Below, one piece after another: positions 1 through 5,826 of a DNA stretch of 7,046 bases. Source of the stretch: Sphingopyxis sp. GTDB lineage: Bacteria > Pseudomonadota > Alphaproteobacteria > Sphingomonadales > Sphingomonadaceae. A program made the translations under genes and the position numbers. Below the pieces are notes generated by a model. The model saw only the letters and a program-made list of their open reading frames with translations, was not told the DNA's origin and made no database searches. The first letter of the stretch is position 1, and the number at the start of each line of letters is the position of its first letter. The DNA is taken from positions 1 to 7,046 of the forward strand of contig JAAUPH010000125.1 in the NCBI GenBank assembly GCA_012035435.1, in the 5' to 3' direction.

Positions 1-17
1 CAATTGGCGCGCTGCGC

Positions 18-1355
18 TCATGCGAAGGCGCGCGCAGGCAGCATCGGCCTGCGCCAGTCGCTCTGCTGCTCGCGTCGCCGCACATAAGTCGCGAGCCCGA
101 TCTGGAGCGCGATCATCATATAGATATAAGGCTGGAACGCGATGCCAACGAACAGCGATCCGACGAGATAGATGACATGGCCGTGCTGAAGCGCGGTGGC
201 CATGGGCGCGATCCATTGTTCCTCGGCCCGGCGGGTTTTGGCATAGTGCCGCCGCAAGCGCTCCATGCCGATCAGCCCGCTGATGTGGAGCGCGAGGAAG
301 AGCGCGAGGCCGGGATAGCCCTGCTCCCCCAACATTTCGAAATAGCTGCTATGGTAGGCGCGCGATTTCTCTTCATAGGTCGTGGGACCATCGCCCGCAT
401 CCGTCGCGGCCTTTTCCACGCGCACTTCATTCTGGCGATAGGCTTCAAACCCCCCGCCAAAGGGATGATCCTTGGCAAACTCCCACGTCCACGCCCACAC
501 TGCAACGCGGGTCGAGGCCGACTGGTCGGCACGGTGGTCGCGGATCGTCTCCATCCGGTTGGTATAGCTTTCTGGCAGGAAAGGGATTGCGACGAGCGCC
601 AGCGTCGCCGCCGCGCCAATGTACAAAATCCGGTGCCGCACCGCGCGCAGCGACAGGATGGCGAGCACTGCGATGCAGACCAGCCCCGTCCGCGCCTGTG
701 TGCCCACCGGCAGCAACAGGCAGGCGAAGACTAGCGCAAAGCAAAAGAGCGACACGCGCCAATCGGGCGGAAAAATCGTCCCATGCCGCCGATACCACAG
801 GATCAGCGGGATGATCGAAATGGCCACGGTCGACATGGTGCTGCCTTCATACAGGCCGTAATTTTCATCGAGAAGCAGTTGGAGCGAACCATAGCCGCCG
901 CCGCCTGCCGCGGTCTTGATACCCCCGGCGATGGCAATCGACGCTGCCGACAGCAGCATGATCAGCGCCAGCGCCTCGATGCGCAGCTTCGTGCGCAGCG
1001 CCAGCGGCAGGAAGATGGCCCACACGAGCGCCTTCCACACCCAGGCCCATTTGTCCTGCGCCTCGACCGGGAAATCGGCGGACATGGTCGTCAGTCCGCA
1101 ATAGCCAAGCAGCGCGACCAGCAATATCTGCCGCCCCGAAAAGCGCGAATCCCGCTTGTCGTCGAACAACAGCCAGCCGACGATCGCGAGCAGAAAGACG
1201 ATCAGCGACACCGGAATGCTGTTGAGCAGATAATAAGACAGCTTCTGCGGCGCGACGATGTCGATGTAGCAAAAACACAGCACGAACAGGAACGGTTTGC
1301 GAAAGCCGGTCCCGATAAAGGCGAGCAGAAACGCGATGAGGACCAGGTCACGCAT
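18..1355 (-). CDS. O-antigen ligase-like membrane protein, exosortase A system-associated
   Basis: Polytopic inner-membrane protein of 445 residues, about ten hydrophobic segments. The N-terminus (MRDLVLIAFLLAFIGTGFRK, then YIDIVAPQKLSYYLLNSIP near residues 30-48) is typical of the putative O-glycosylation ligases that accompany exosortase A. The C-terminal half carries the Wzy/WaaL-type features: QARTGL near 220-225, a long periplasmic loop from about 262 to 342, and HSSYFEMLGEQGYPGL at 335-350 with the conserved His and Glu. Such enzymes move or polymerise lipid-linked glycans at the periplasmic face; the exact acceptor is unknown. I chose the ATG at 1355 because it overlaps the upstream small gene's stop in ATGCGTGA and has AGGA/GGATGAG upstream; an ATG at 1367 would add four residues but abuts its only purine-rich stretch. 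It stands divergent from an exosortase-A-type glycosyltransferase, which supports the assignment. The acceptor and exact reaction are inferred, not seen. Confidence 0.86.
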   Translation of the reverse strand: MRDLVLIAFLLAFIGTGFRKPFLFVLCFCYIDIVAPQKLSYYLLNSIPVSLIVFLLAIVGWLLFDDKRDSRFSGRQILLVALLGYCGLTTMSADFPVEAQDKWAWVWKALVWAIFLPLALRTKLRIEALALIMLLSAASIAIAGGIKTAAGGGGYGSLQLLLDENYGLYEGSTMSTVAISIIPLILWYRRHGTIFPPDWRVSLFCFALVFACLLLPVGTQARTGLVCIAVLAILSLRAVRHRILYIGAAATLALVAIPFLPESYTNRMETIRDHRADQSASTRVAVWAWTWEFAKDHPFGGGFEAYRQNEVRVEKAATDAGDGPTTYEEKSRAYHSSYFEMLGEQGYPGLALFLALHISGLIGMERLRRHYAKTRRAEEQWIAPMATALQHGHVIYLVGSLFVGIAFQPYIYMMIALQIGLATYVRRREQQSDWRRPMLPARAFA

Positions 1356-1491
1356 CGCTGAGCTCATCCTGCTGATGCTGCCACCGCTCGCGCGCGCTCA
1401 CTTCTTCGTCCAGATCATCGCGCGCCAACAGCCGCCAGAGCGCGAGCGCAATCAGGCCGTGGGTCAGCGCAATGGAGAAATTGTCGATCAT
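1348..1491 (-). CDS. small single-helix membrane protein upstream of the ligase
   Basis: A 47-residue reading frame, beginning MIDNFSIALTHGLIALALWR and ending DELSDA. Residues 5-22 form one hydrophobic segment, followed by a charged, probably cytoplasmic tail (ARDDLDEEVSARERWQHQQD) that could be helical. AGGGA sits 7 nt before the ATG, a good ribosome binding site. Its stop lies inside the first codons of the ligase (8-bp overlap for the 1355 start), so the two are probably co-transcribed and translationally coupled. Function is unknown; a small partner or stabiliser of the ligase is a reasonable guess from position only. Real because of the start signal, hydrophobic profile and coupling, but the product has not been compared with other genomes here. 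Confidence 0.6.
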   Translation of the reverse strand: MIDNFSIALTHGLIALALWRLLARDDLDEEVSARERWQHQQDELSDA

Positions 1492-1555
1492 GCGCCGGTC
1501 CCTAGCGCATCGCGGTTGACGGCGCGTTAAGCGTTATGTGCCATTCCTGCGGCCC
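1492..1555. promoter_or_regulatory. divergent intergenic region, ligase operon / glycosyltransferase
   Basis: This 64-bp gap must hold the 5' signals of both the leftward ligase pair and the rightward glycosyltransferase. TTGACG at 1516-1521 could be a -35 element for the rightward gene, but no convincing -10 follows at normal spacing. The leftward ribosome binding site AGGGA lies at 1499-1503. I see no clear dyad or operator. Confidence 0.3.
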
Positions 1556-2776
1556 ATGACCCGCATTCTGCACATTCTTGACCACAGCCTGCCCGCGCAC
1601 AGCGGCTATACGTTTCGCACCCGCGCGCTGATGAAAGCGCAGCAGGCGAAGGGATGGGACGTCGCGGGCGTCACCGGCGTCCGCCATCCGCTGCCGGGGC
1701 CTGATCATGAAGTGGTCGAGGGGCTGGATTTCTATCGCACGCCCGCAATTGGTGCTGCGCCCAGCCCCTTGCGCGAGTGGCGCGAAATCGGCGCTCTGGC
1801 GGAGCGGATCGACGCGCTCGTCGATACATGGCAGCCTGACCTGCTCCATGCCCATTCGCCGGTGATGGACGCGCTCGCGGCGCTGCGCGTGGCGAAGCGG
1901 CGCAGGTTGCCGCTGATTTATGAAATCCGCGCCTTTTGGGAGGACGCCGCTGTTGGCAACGGCACCGGGACGGAGAACAGCGCACGCTATTTCCTGACGC
2001 GCCAGCTTGAAACGCACGCCGTACGCAATGCCGATGCGGTTGCCGTCATCTGCGAAGGATTGCGCGCCGATCTGGTTGCGCGCGGCATCGATCCCGCCAA
2101 GATCATCGTCTCCCCCAACGGCGTAGATCTTGAATTGTTCGGCGATCCGCCCCCGCGCGACGATGCCCTCGCGGCAGAGCTTGGCCTCTCTGGCGCAACG
2201 GTGATCGGCTTTATCGGCAGCTTCTATGATTATGAGGGGATCGACGACCTGATTGCCGCCATGCCGTCACTGGTTGCGCGGGTGCCTGATGCGCACCTGT
2301 TGCTGGTCGGCGGTGGCCCGATGGCCGATACTTTGGCAGCGCAGGCTGCGGCCTCGCCCGCTGCCGCCCGCATGCGCTTTGTCGGCCGGGTGCCGCATGA
2401 TCAGGTTGAGCGTTATTATTCCATCACCGATATTCTCGCCTATCCGCGCAAGGCGATGCGGCTGACCGAACTGGTCACGCCATTGAAGCCGCTGGAGGCG
2501 ATGGCGCAGGGCAAGCTGGTCGCGGCGTCGGACGTCGGAGGGCACCGCGAACTGATCCAAGATGGGACAACGGGCACGTTGTTCGCGCCGGATGATCCCG
2601 CTAGGATCGCCGACGCGTTGGCGGATCTGCTGCAAAATAAGGCAGTATGGCCTGCCCGGCGCGAAGCGGCCCGCGACTATGTCGAAACACATCGTAACTG
2701 GTCGTCAAACATTTTGCGGTACGAACCGGTTTACCACAATTTGCTTGCTGTTCGTCGGCGAACACGGGCGGCTTGA
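1556..2776 (+). CDS. GT4-family glycosyltransferase, exosortase A system-associated
   Basis: A complete 406-residue GT-B glycosyltransferase. The N-terminus MTRILHILDHSLPAHSGYTF, with DHSLP..SGYTFRTR at 9-23, is the signature I associate with the exosortase-A/PEP-CTERM glycosyltransferase family. HAHSP at 98-102 and YEIRAFWED at 122-130 belong to the acceptor domain. The C-terminal nucleotide-sugar domain shows VSPNGVD (185-191), IGFIGSFYDYEGIDDLI (217-233), LLLVGGGP (248-255), FVGRVPHDQVERYYSITD (275-292) and TELVTPLKPLEAMAQGK (304-320). The last corresponds to the donor-binding acidic motif, here with eight residues between the two Glu instead of the usual seven. It probably adds a sugar to an undecaprenyl-linked exopolysaccharide intermediate at the cytoplasmic membrane; donor and linkage cannot be read from sequence. 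The ATG at 1556 is chosen because family members begin at this point; an in-frame GTG at 1538 would add six residues. No strong Shine-Dalgarno is visible for either. Confidence 0.92.
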   Translation: MTRILHILDHSLPAHSGYTFRTRALMKAQQAKGWDVAGVTGVRHPLPGPDHEVVEGLDFYRTPAIGAAPSPLREWREIGALAERIDALVDTWQPDLLHAHSPVMDALAALRVAKRRRLPLIYEIRAFWEDAAVGNGTGTENSARYFLTRQLETHAVRNADAVAVICEGLRADLVARGIDPAKIIVSPNGVDLELFGDPPPRDDALAAELGLSGATVIGFIGSFYDYEGIDDLIAAMPSLVARVPDAHLLLVGGGPMADTLAAQAAASPAAARMRFVGRVPHDQVERYYSITDILAYPRKAMRLTELVTPLKPLEAMAQGKLVAASDVGGHRELIQDGTTGTLFAPDDPARIADALADLLQNKAVWPARREAARDYVETHRNWSSNILRYEPVYHNLLAVRRRTRAA

Positions 2777-2817
2777 ACAGGAAAGGCCGGATTGCTGCCG
2801 CAAATGGGCGGGCAATC

Positions 2818-3615
2818 ATGGATGAAGAGATGGACGCAGCAATTGGCACTGATCGGCAGGGTGACGGCGCGCGCCGCGTGCTCGCCAGCTTGCGTCCAGC
2901 TTTTCCTGCGGCCGCAGCCGCTGTTGGTGTTGCCCTGCTCGCGGCGTTTCTCATCCCGATGTCATGGGTGTCGGTCATCTGCTGGCAGCTGTATCTCGAC
3001 AAGATCCACCCGGTTTTTGCTGAGCCGCTGGGCAATGCGACGCGGTTGGCGCTTGGCCTTGGCTTTGGCATTTTGGCGATGTTGGTCGCAACGCTGATCG
3101 CGCTGCTCCTCGCGACGCCCGAAGCCCGTGCGCTGTGGTCAAAGCGCAAACGCGCTGACGCTGCAATGTGGGACGAATTTGCCCCGACTGCAACACCCAG
3201 CTTCGCACGGCGTCGCCGCGCTGACGAACATCCCGATGCACCGCCAGTGACGCCGATCAACGCGCTGCGCGATTTGCCGCCAGAGGGGCTGGTGCCGACT
3301 GGCACGGTGCGCGGCGAGCCGCTTGATCTGGCGGATCCGGTCGTTGACGATGTGCCGATGGTGACGGAAGCAGGCGCCGAAGCGGTCCATGTGGCCGAGG
3401 TTGAACCAGTCATGGCCGCGGCGCTTCCCGATCCCGATGATATGAGCCTGGGCGCGATGGTGGCGCGGTTTGAGGCAGGGTTGGAAAGGCGGCGCAGCGG
3501 CGCGGCAGTCCATCCGGCGTCGCCCGCCAACGAAGATGATTTGCCCCACCTCGACCTCGCACTGGAAGCAGCGCTGAGCACGCTCCAGCGGATGAACAAA
3601 TCGGCGGTGGGGTAA
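2818..3615 (+). CDS. unrecognised protein with two N-terminal membrane segments
   Basis: A 265-residue protein I cannot assign to a named family. After a short acidic/polar N-terminus, hydrophobic segments cover roughly residues 29-57 (AAAAAVGVALLAAFLIPMSW and on) and 75-99 (LGLGFGILAMLVATLIALLL). A basic stretch (WSKRKR) follows at 107-112, then a Pro/Ala/acidic, probably disordered cytoplasmic region to about 195. It ends in two short amphipathic stretches, LGAMVARFEAGLERRR (201-216) and LDLALEAALSTLQRMN (235-250), which look like a conserved C-terminal helical element. The gene follows the glycosyltransferase. An in-frame TTG at 2773 overlaps that gene's stop (TTGA) and would add 15 residues; I prefer the ATG at 2818, preceded by a weak GGGCGGG. 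Downstream it converges on a minus-strand gene with only 4 bp between them. A structural or regulatory role in polysaccharide export is conceivable from context alone. Confidence 0.75.
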   Translation: MDEEMDAAIGTDRQGDGARRVLASLRPAFPAAAAAVGVALLAAFLIPMSWVSVICWQLYLDKIHPVFAEPLGNATRLALGLGFGILAMLVATLIALLLATPEARALWSKRKRADAAMWDEFAPTATPSFARRRRADEHPDAPPVTPINALRDLPPEGLVPTGTVRGEPLDLADPVVDDVPMVTEAGAEAVHVAEVEPVMAAALPDPDDMSLGAMVARFEAGLERRRSGAAVHPASPANEDDLPHLDLALEAALSTLQRMNKSAVG

Positions 3616-3619
3616 CCGC

Positions 3620-3943
3620 TCAATCCTCCACCGTTAGCAGTTCGATGCGCCAGTCACCGGGCTGGCCGTCATCAGGGCGAACAGCTGCATCGGCGACAAA
3701 GCTTCCCTGCAACGTCCACTCGCGCTGTTCCAGCAGTACGGCAGTTGCCACCGCATCGGCGTCCGATCCCGGCCTGACATCAAACCAGTGGCGCGCGCCA
3801 ACAAAGCTGGCGCTCGCCCATGGCCGCCAGCCATGCGCAACAATGCGTGCCGAGGGCGGTAAAAGCTCCGTCAAGTGGTTGCGCAGCATATCATGCGCGA
3901 CGCTGTCCGCAGTCCGCGCAAATTCCCCGACCCGCATCAGCAT
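3620..3943 (-). CDS. 107-residue protein of unknown function
   Basis: A small soluble protein. Visible features are an N-terminal helix-like stretch (MRVGEFARTADSVAHDMLRN), a Trp-rich core (GWRPWASASF 38-47, GARHWFDV 49-56) and an acidic end (DWRIELLTVED 97-107). I do not recognise the family. Three near starts exist. I chose the ATG at 3943 because GGAG lies 8 nt before it. ATG 3937 would overlap the upstream gene's stop as TGATG, and ATG 3973 would add ten residues. In all cases it overlaps the end of the 68-codon gene, so they form a two-gene operon divergent from the S24 repressor. A LexA-box-like sequence lies 33-47 nt upstream of the start. The longer open frame reaching to 4336 is only a shadow across the upstream gene and intergenic region. 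Confidence 0.75.
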   Translation of the reverse strand: MLMRVGEFARTADSVAHDMLRNHLTELLPPSARIVAHGWRPWASASFVGARHWFDVRPGSDADAVATAVLLEQREWTLQGSFVADAAVRPDDGQPGDWRIELLTVED

Positions 3944-4143
3944 GACGATGTCTCCCGCATTTCCAGTTTCCATTTGTTCATGAAATGTTCTACATTTTTC
4001 ACCACGCGCGGTCCCGGTTGGCGGCCGTTTCGCAAATCGCCGATCAGCCGTGGATCGCGCACCGCCAGCCGCCCGAATAAGGTCGGCGGCATTCCGCTTT
4101 CCTTGAGGAAACGGTCGACGCGGTAGAGCAGGGGGCTGGTCAT
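3937..4143 (-). CDS. 68-residue putative DNA-binding small protein
   Basis: A complete small protein. Residues 5-57 read as three to four short helices: LLYRVDRFLKESGMPPTLFG, then RLAVRDPRLIGDLRNGRQPG, then PRVVKNVEHFMNKW. The layout (helix, short turn, 'T.FGR.AVRDP' helix, 'L..DLR.GR.P' and a closing helix) resembles the HTH half of Cro/XRE-like proteins, with GDLRNGR in the place of a recognition helix plus basic wing. I have an impression that similar 65-70-residue proteins are common in sphingomonads and related alphaproteobacteria, without a known function. The start is well supported: AAAGGA lies 6 nt before the ATG. The stop overlaps the start region of the next gene, so they are probably coupled. 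It is divergent from an S24 repressor across a dyad-rich spacer, the arrangement of a two-regulator switch. DNA binding is inferred, not shown. Confidence 0.8.
   Translation of the reverse strand: MTSPLLYRVDRFLKESGMPPTLFGRLAVRDPRLIGDLRNGRQPGPRVVKNVEHFMNKWKLEMRETSSC
3976..3990 (-). promoter_or_regulatory. LexA-box-like direct repeat (GTTC-N7-GTTC)
   Basis: The plus strand reads GTTCATGAAATGTTC, an exact match to the alphaproteobacterial SOS-box pattern GTTC-N7-GTTC (GAAC-N7-GAAC on the minus strand). It lies inside the 3' part of the 68-codon gene and 33-47 nt upstream of the 107-codon gene's start, a position suited to controlling an internal promoter for that gene. I found no other match in the window. 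Eight fixed bases give a moderate chance of a random hit in 7 kb on two strands, so binding is only a hypothesis. Confidence 0.35.
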
Positions 4144-4174
4144 GGGACATCCTTTCCGGGCGAATCGATAGCGA

Positions 4175-4188
4175 TAGGAAACTTCCTG
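4175..4188. promoter_or_regulatory. operator-like dyad O1
   Basis: TAGGAAACTTCCTG contains the inverted repeat AGGAA / TTCCT separated by two bases. It is the first of three similarly built 14-bp sites in the spacer between the S24 repressor and the divergent small-gene pair. It lies nearest the leftward genes, where it could block their promoter. Confidence 0.5.
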
Positions 4189-4218
4189 TTGATCGGTAAT
4201 TTCCTACTTGTCTAGGAT
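4189..4218 (+). promoter_or_regulatory. possible promoter of the S24 repressor gene
   Basis: TTGATC at 4189-4194 and TAGGAT at 4213-4218 are separated by 18 bp and match four of six bases each of the -35 and -10 consensus. O2 falls in the spacer and O3 on the -10, consistent with repression. An alternative pair (TTGTCT 4208-4213 and TACATA 4231-4236, spacer 17) would place O3 in the spacer. The choice cannot be made from sequence. Confidence 0.3.
4193..4206. promoter_or_regulatory. operator-like half-conserved site O2
   Basis: TCGGTAATTTCCTA keeps the right half (TTCCTA) and the GG of the left half of the dyads on either side. It begins 18 bp after O1 and 20 bp before O3, so the three sites are roughly two helical turns apart. 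It sits inside the spacer of the candidate rightward promoter. Confidence 0.4.
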
Positions 4219-4226
4219 TAATCCTA
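4213..4226. promoter_or_regulatory. operator-like perfect palindrome O3
   Basis: TAGGATTAATCCTA is a perfect 14-bp palindrome and the strongest dyad in the window. It lies 32-45 bp upstream of the S24 repressor start, overlaps a possible -10 element (TAGGAT) and shares the TAGGA/TCCTA arms of O1. This is the expected place for autorepression by the S24 protein. A further TAGG half site occurs at 4235-4238. Confidence 0.6.
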
Positions 4227-4257
4227 TTGTTACATAGGTTGCAGAAGGAAATTGACC

Positions 4258-4926
4258 ATGTCCGTCTCTGCCGACCCGCGCGCCCTGCTCGATCAGTTGA
4301 TCCGCGACCGGGGCTATGATTATCAAAGTCTGTCACGGCTGATTGGGCGCAACGCCGCCTATATTCAGCAGTATATCAAACGTGGCACCCCGCGGCGGCT
4401 TGAGGAAGGCGACCGGCGGCGCATTGCTGCCTTTTTGGGCGTGCCAGACACGATGCTCGGCGGCCCTGCTGCTACTATTGCTGCGCCGCGTGGGACGGCG
4501 CGCGGCCCGGCGATGCTGCTGGTGCCTCAACTCGCCATCGGGGCCTCCGCCGGTGCCGGGTCCAATATCGATGGCGAGGGGGTGGAGGCAGGCTTCGCTT
4601 TTGACCCGCGCTGGCTGCGGCGAATGGGGGCCGATACACGCGCGCTATCGATCATCGCGGTCGAGGGCGATTCGATGGCGCCGACGCTGAACGACGGCGA
4701 TGACATCATGGTCGATGGCGGGGATGCCGCCGACCGGCTGCGCGACGGAATTTACGTGCTGCGCATGGATGACATGTTGATGGTCAAACGCGTCGCCCGG
4801 TTGCCGGGCGCGGGGCGGATTTCGGTGACCAGCGACAATCCGCTCTACCCCAGTTGGCCCGATCTGGCCGCCGATGCGGTGACGCTGGTTGGCCGCGTGG
4901 TGTGGGCCGGGCGGCGGGTGCGTTAG
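4258..4926 (+). CDS. S24-type transcriptional repressor (XRE-like N-terminus, LexA/CI-like C-terminus)
   Basis: A 222-residue two-domain regulator. Residues about 8-64 form a helical DNA-binding domain with a likely helix-turn-helix at YQSLSRLIGRNAAYIQQYIK (22-41). A Gly/Ala/Pro linker follows (66-86). The C-terminal S24 domain shows VEGDSMAPTL (135-144, nucleophile Ser139), DGDDIMVD (147-154), GIYVLRMDD (164-172) and LMVKRV (174-179, general base Lys177), ending with SDNPLYPSW (192-200), so the catalytic dyad is intact. GASAGAG at 95-101 offers Ala-Gly bonds near where phage-type repressors are cleaved, so RecA-stimulated self-cleavage is possible but unproven. The ATG at 4258 has AAGGA 8 nt upstream; the in-frame TTG at 4252 is too close to it. 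The gene is divergent from the 68/107-codon pair across three dyads, probably its own operators. There are no phage structural genes nearby, so this seems a chromosomal switch and not an intact prophage. Confidence 0.88.
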   Translation: MSVSADPRALLDQLIRDRGYDYQSLSRLIGRNAAYIQQYIKRGTPRRLEEGDRRRIAAFLGVPDTMLGGPAATIAAPRGTARGPAMLLVPQLAIGASAGAGSNIDGEGVEAGFAFDPRWLRRMGADTRALSIIAVEGDSMAPTLNDGDDIMVDGGDAADRLRDGIYVLRMDDMLMVKRVARLPGAGRISVTSDNPLYPSWPDLAADAVTLVGRVVWAGRRVR

Positions 4927-5818
4927 GCTGGCATTGGCTCCGCCGGATCGGCCACCGGCTTTTTCCGTGTCGCTAGCAGGCACCCAGCGACGATCAGCAC
5001 CGTTCCGGAAATCGTTTGCCACGCCAGCGGCTCGCCAAACCAGACCCAGCCAAGCAGCGCCGCCCACAGAAATGCGGTATATTCAACCGTCACCAACTGC
5101 TGCGCCTCGGCCCGGGCATAGGCCCAGGCGATCAGGAACACCGACAATGTTGCCAGCGCGGCGGCGCTTGCCAGATACGGCCACCAGCCGCTCTCGGGCA
5201 ATATGGCGAGCCATGGGCCGGCGAGCGCCAATATTGCGCTGACCAGCAGATTCTGGAAAAAGGCGATTTCGGTCGGGCTGGCAACCTGCGCTTGCTGCCG
5301 CGCGATGATCAGGTTGACGGCGTAGCAGACCGCCGAAAACAACACCGCGCCCACCGCCGCGCCATCGTGCAGCCCGCTCGGCCCGCCAAGCTTCGCCGAC
5401 AGGATCACCAGCATCCCCGCAAGTCCGAGCACCGACGCCATAATCGCATCGCGCCCCACCTTTTCACCCAGCATTACGGCGGCGAGATAGAGCGTGATCA
5501 GCGGCGCAATAAATGACAGCGCAATCGCTTCCGCCAGTGGCAGCCGCGCGAGCGCCCAAAAAAACTCAAAGCCATCGCCGCCACCAATGCCGAACGGATG
5601 ATGTGGAGCCGCAGCGCTGTGCGCGACGGCATCGGTGACTGCATTGCCGCCCATACACTCCCCGCCATCATCGTGCCGATTAAGCAGCGCCATAGCACCG
5701 CATTATAGGCCCCCAGTGCGATCGACAGATCCTTCATGACCGCATCCATGATCGAGAACAACCCGATGCCGACGCAGGCGACCATGAAGGGCAGGGCAGG
5801 CGAACGGGCGTCGGTCAT
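4923..5818 (-). pseudogene. EamA/DMT-family permease, interrupted by a -1 frameshift
   Basis: When one missing base is allowed for, this is a complete 298-residue drug/metabolite transporter with about ten membrane helices in two EamA-like halves. The N-terminal frame gives MTDARSPALPFMVACVGIGL through MALSFF (residue 87). The remainder, WALARLPLAEAIALSFIAPL to PADPAEP-type end (PVADPAEPMPA), is read in the -1 frame. LAEAIALSFIAPLITLYLAA and the EPLAWQTISGTVLIVAGCLL end are typical of the family. The break lies in a run of seven T (5558-5564), where eight would keep the frame. Without correction, translation gives about 106 residues, ending near 5498. The alternatives are a sequencing or assembly slip, a true recent pseudogene, or recoding at the T run. 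The gene starts 8 bp after the SDR gene stop, so the two form an operon; its ribosome binding site (AGG) is weak. Its end overlaps the convergent repressor gene by 4 bp. Substrate unknown. Confidence 0.8.
5558..5564 (-). other. seven-T run at the permease frame break; possible slippery site
   Basis: On the coding strand the upstream frame reads AGT TTT TTT GGG. T TTT TTT fits the X XXY YYZ slippery heptamer exactly in phase. A -1 slip would continue TGG GCG CTC, giving ...SFFWALARL, precisely the expected protein. Homopolymers of this length are also common places for indel errors and real slippage mutations. Confidence 0.5.
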
Positions 5819-5826
5819 ATGGCTGC

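Noticed and set aside
177..1361. Several plus-strand open frames opposite the ligase gene
   Set aside because: Arg/Gln/Pro-rich translations typical of the antisense of a GC-rich gene; no recognisable domains, while the minus strand encodes a coherent membrane protein.
1538..1555. GTG start for the glycosyltransferase
   Set aside because: It adds only VPFLRP ahead of the conserved family start and has no better ribosome binding site than the ATG at 1556.
3944..4336. Long N-terminal extension of the 107-residue protein (238-residue open frame)
   Set aside because: It runs across the well-supported 68-codon gene, the dyad-rich spacer and the start of the S24 gene; composition is arginine/proline-rich shadow translation and no ribosome binding site supports the far start.
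4144..4926. Prophage immunity region
   Set aside because: No integrase, attachment-site repeat or phage structural gene is visible, and neighbouring genes are ordinary chromosomal ones; only the repressor-operator architecture is phage-like.
4923..5818. Two independent small transporter proteins instead of one broken permease
   Set aside because: The N-terminal piece ends in the middle of a helix, the second piece has no credible start or ribosome binding site, and joining them at the T run gives a normal-length EamA-type protein.
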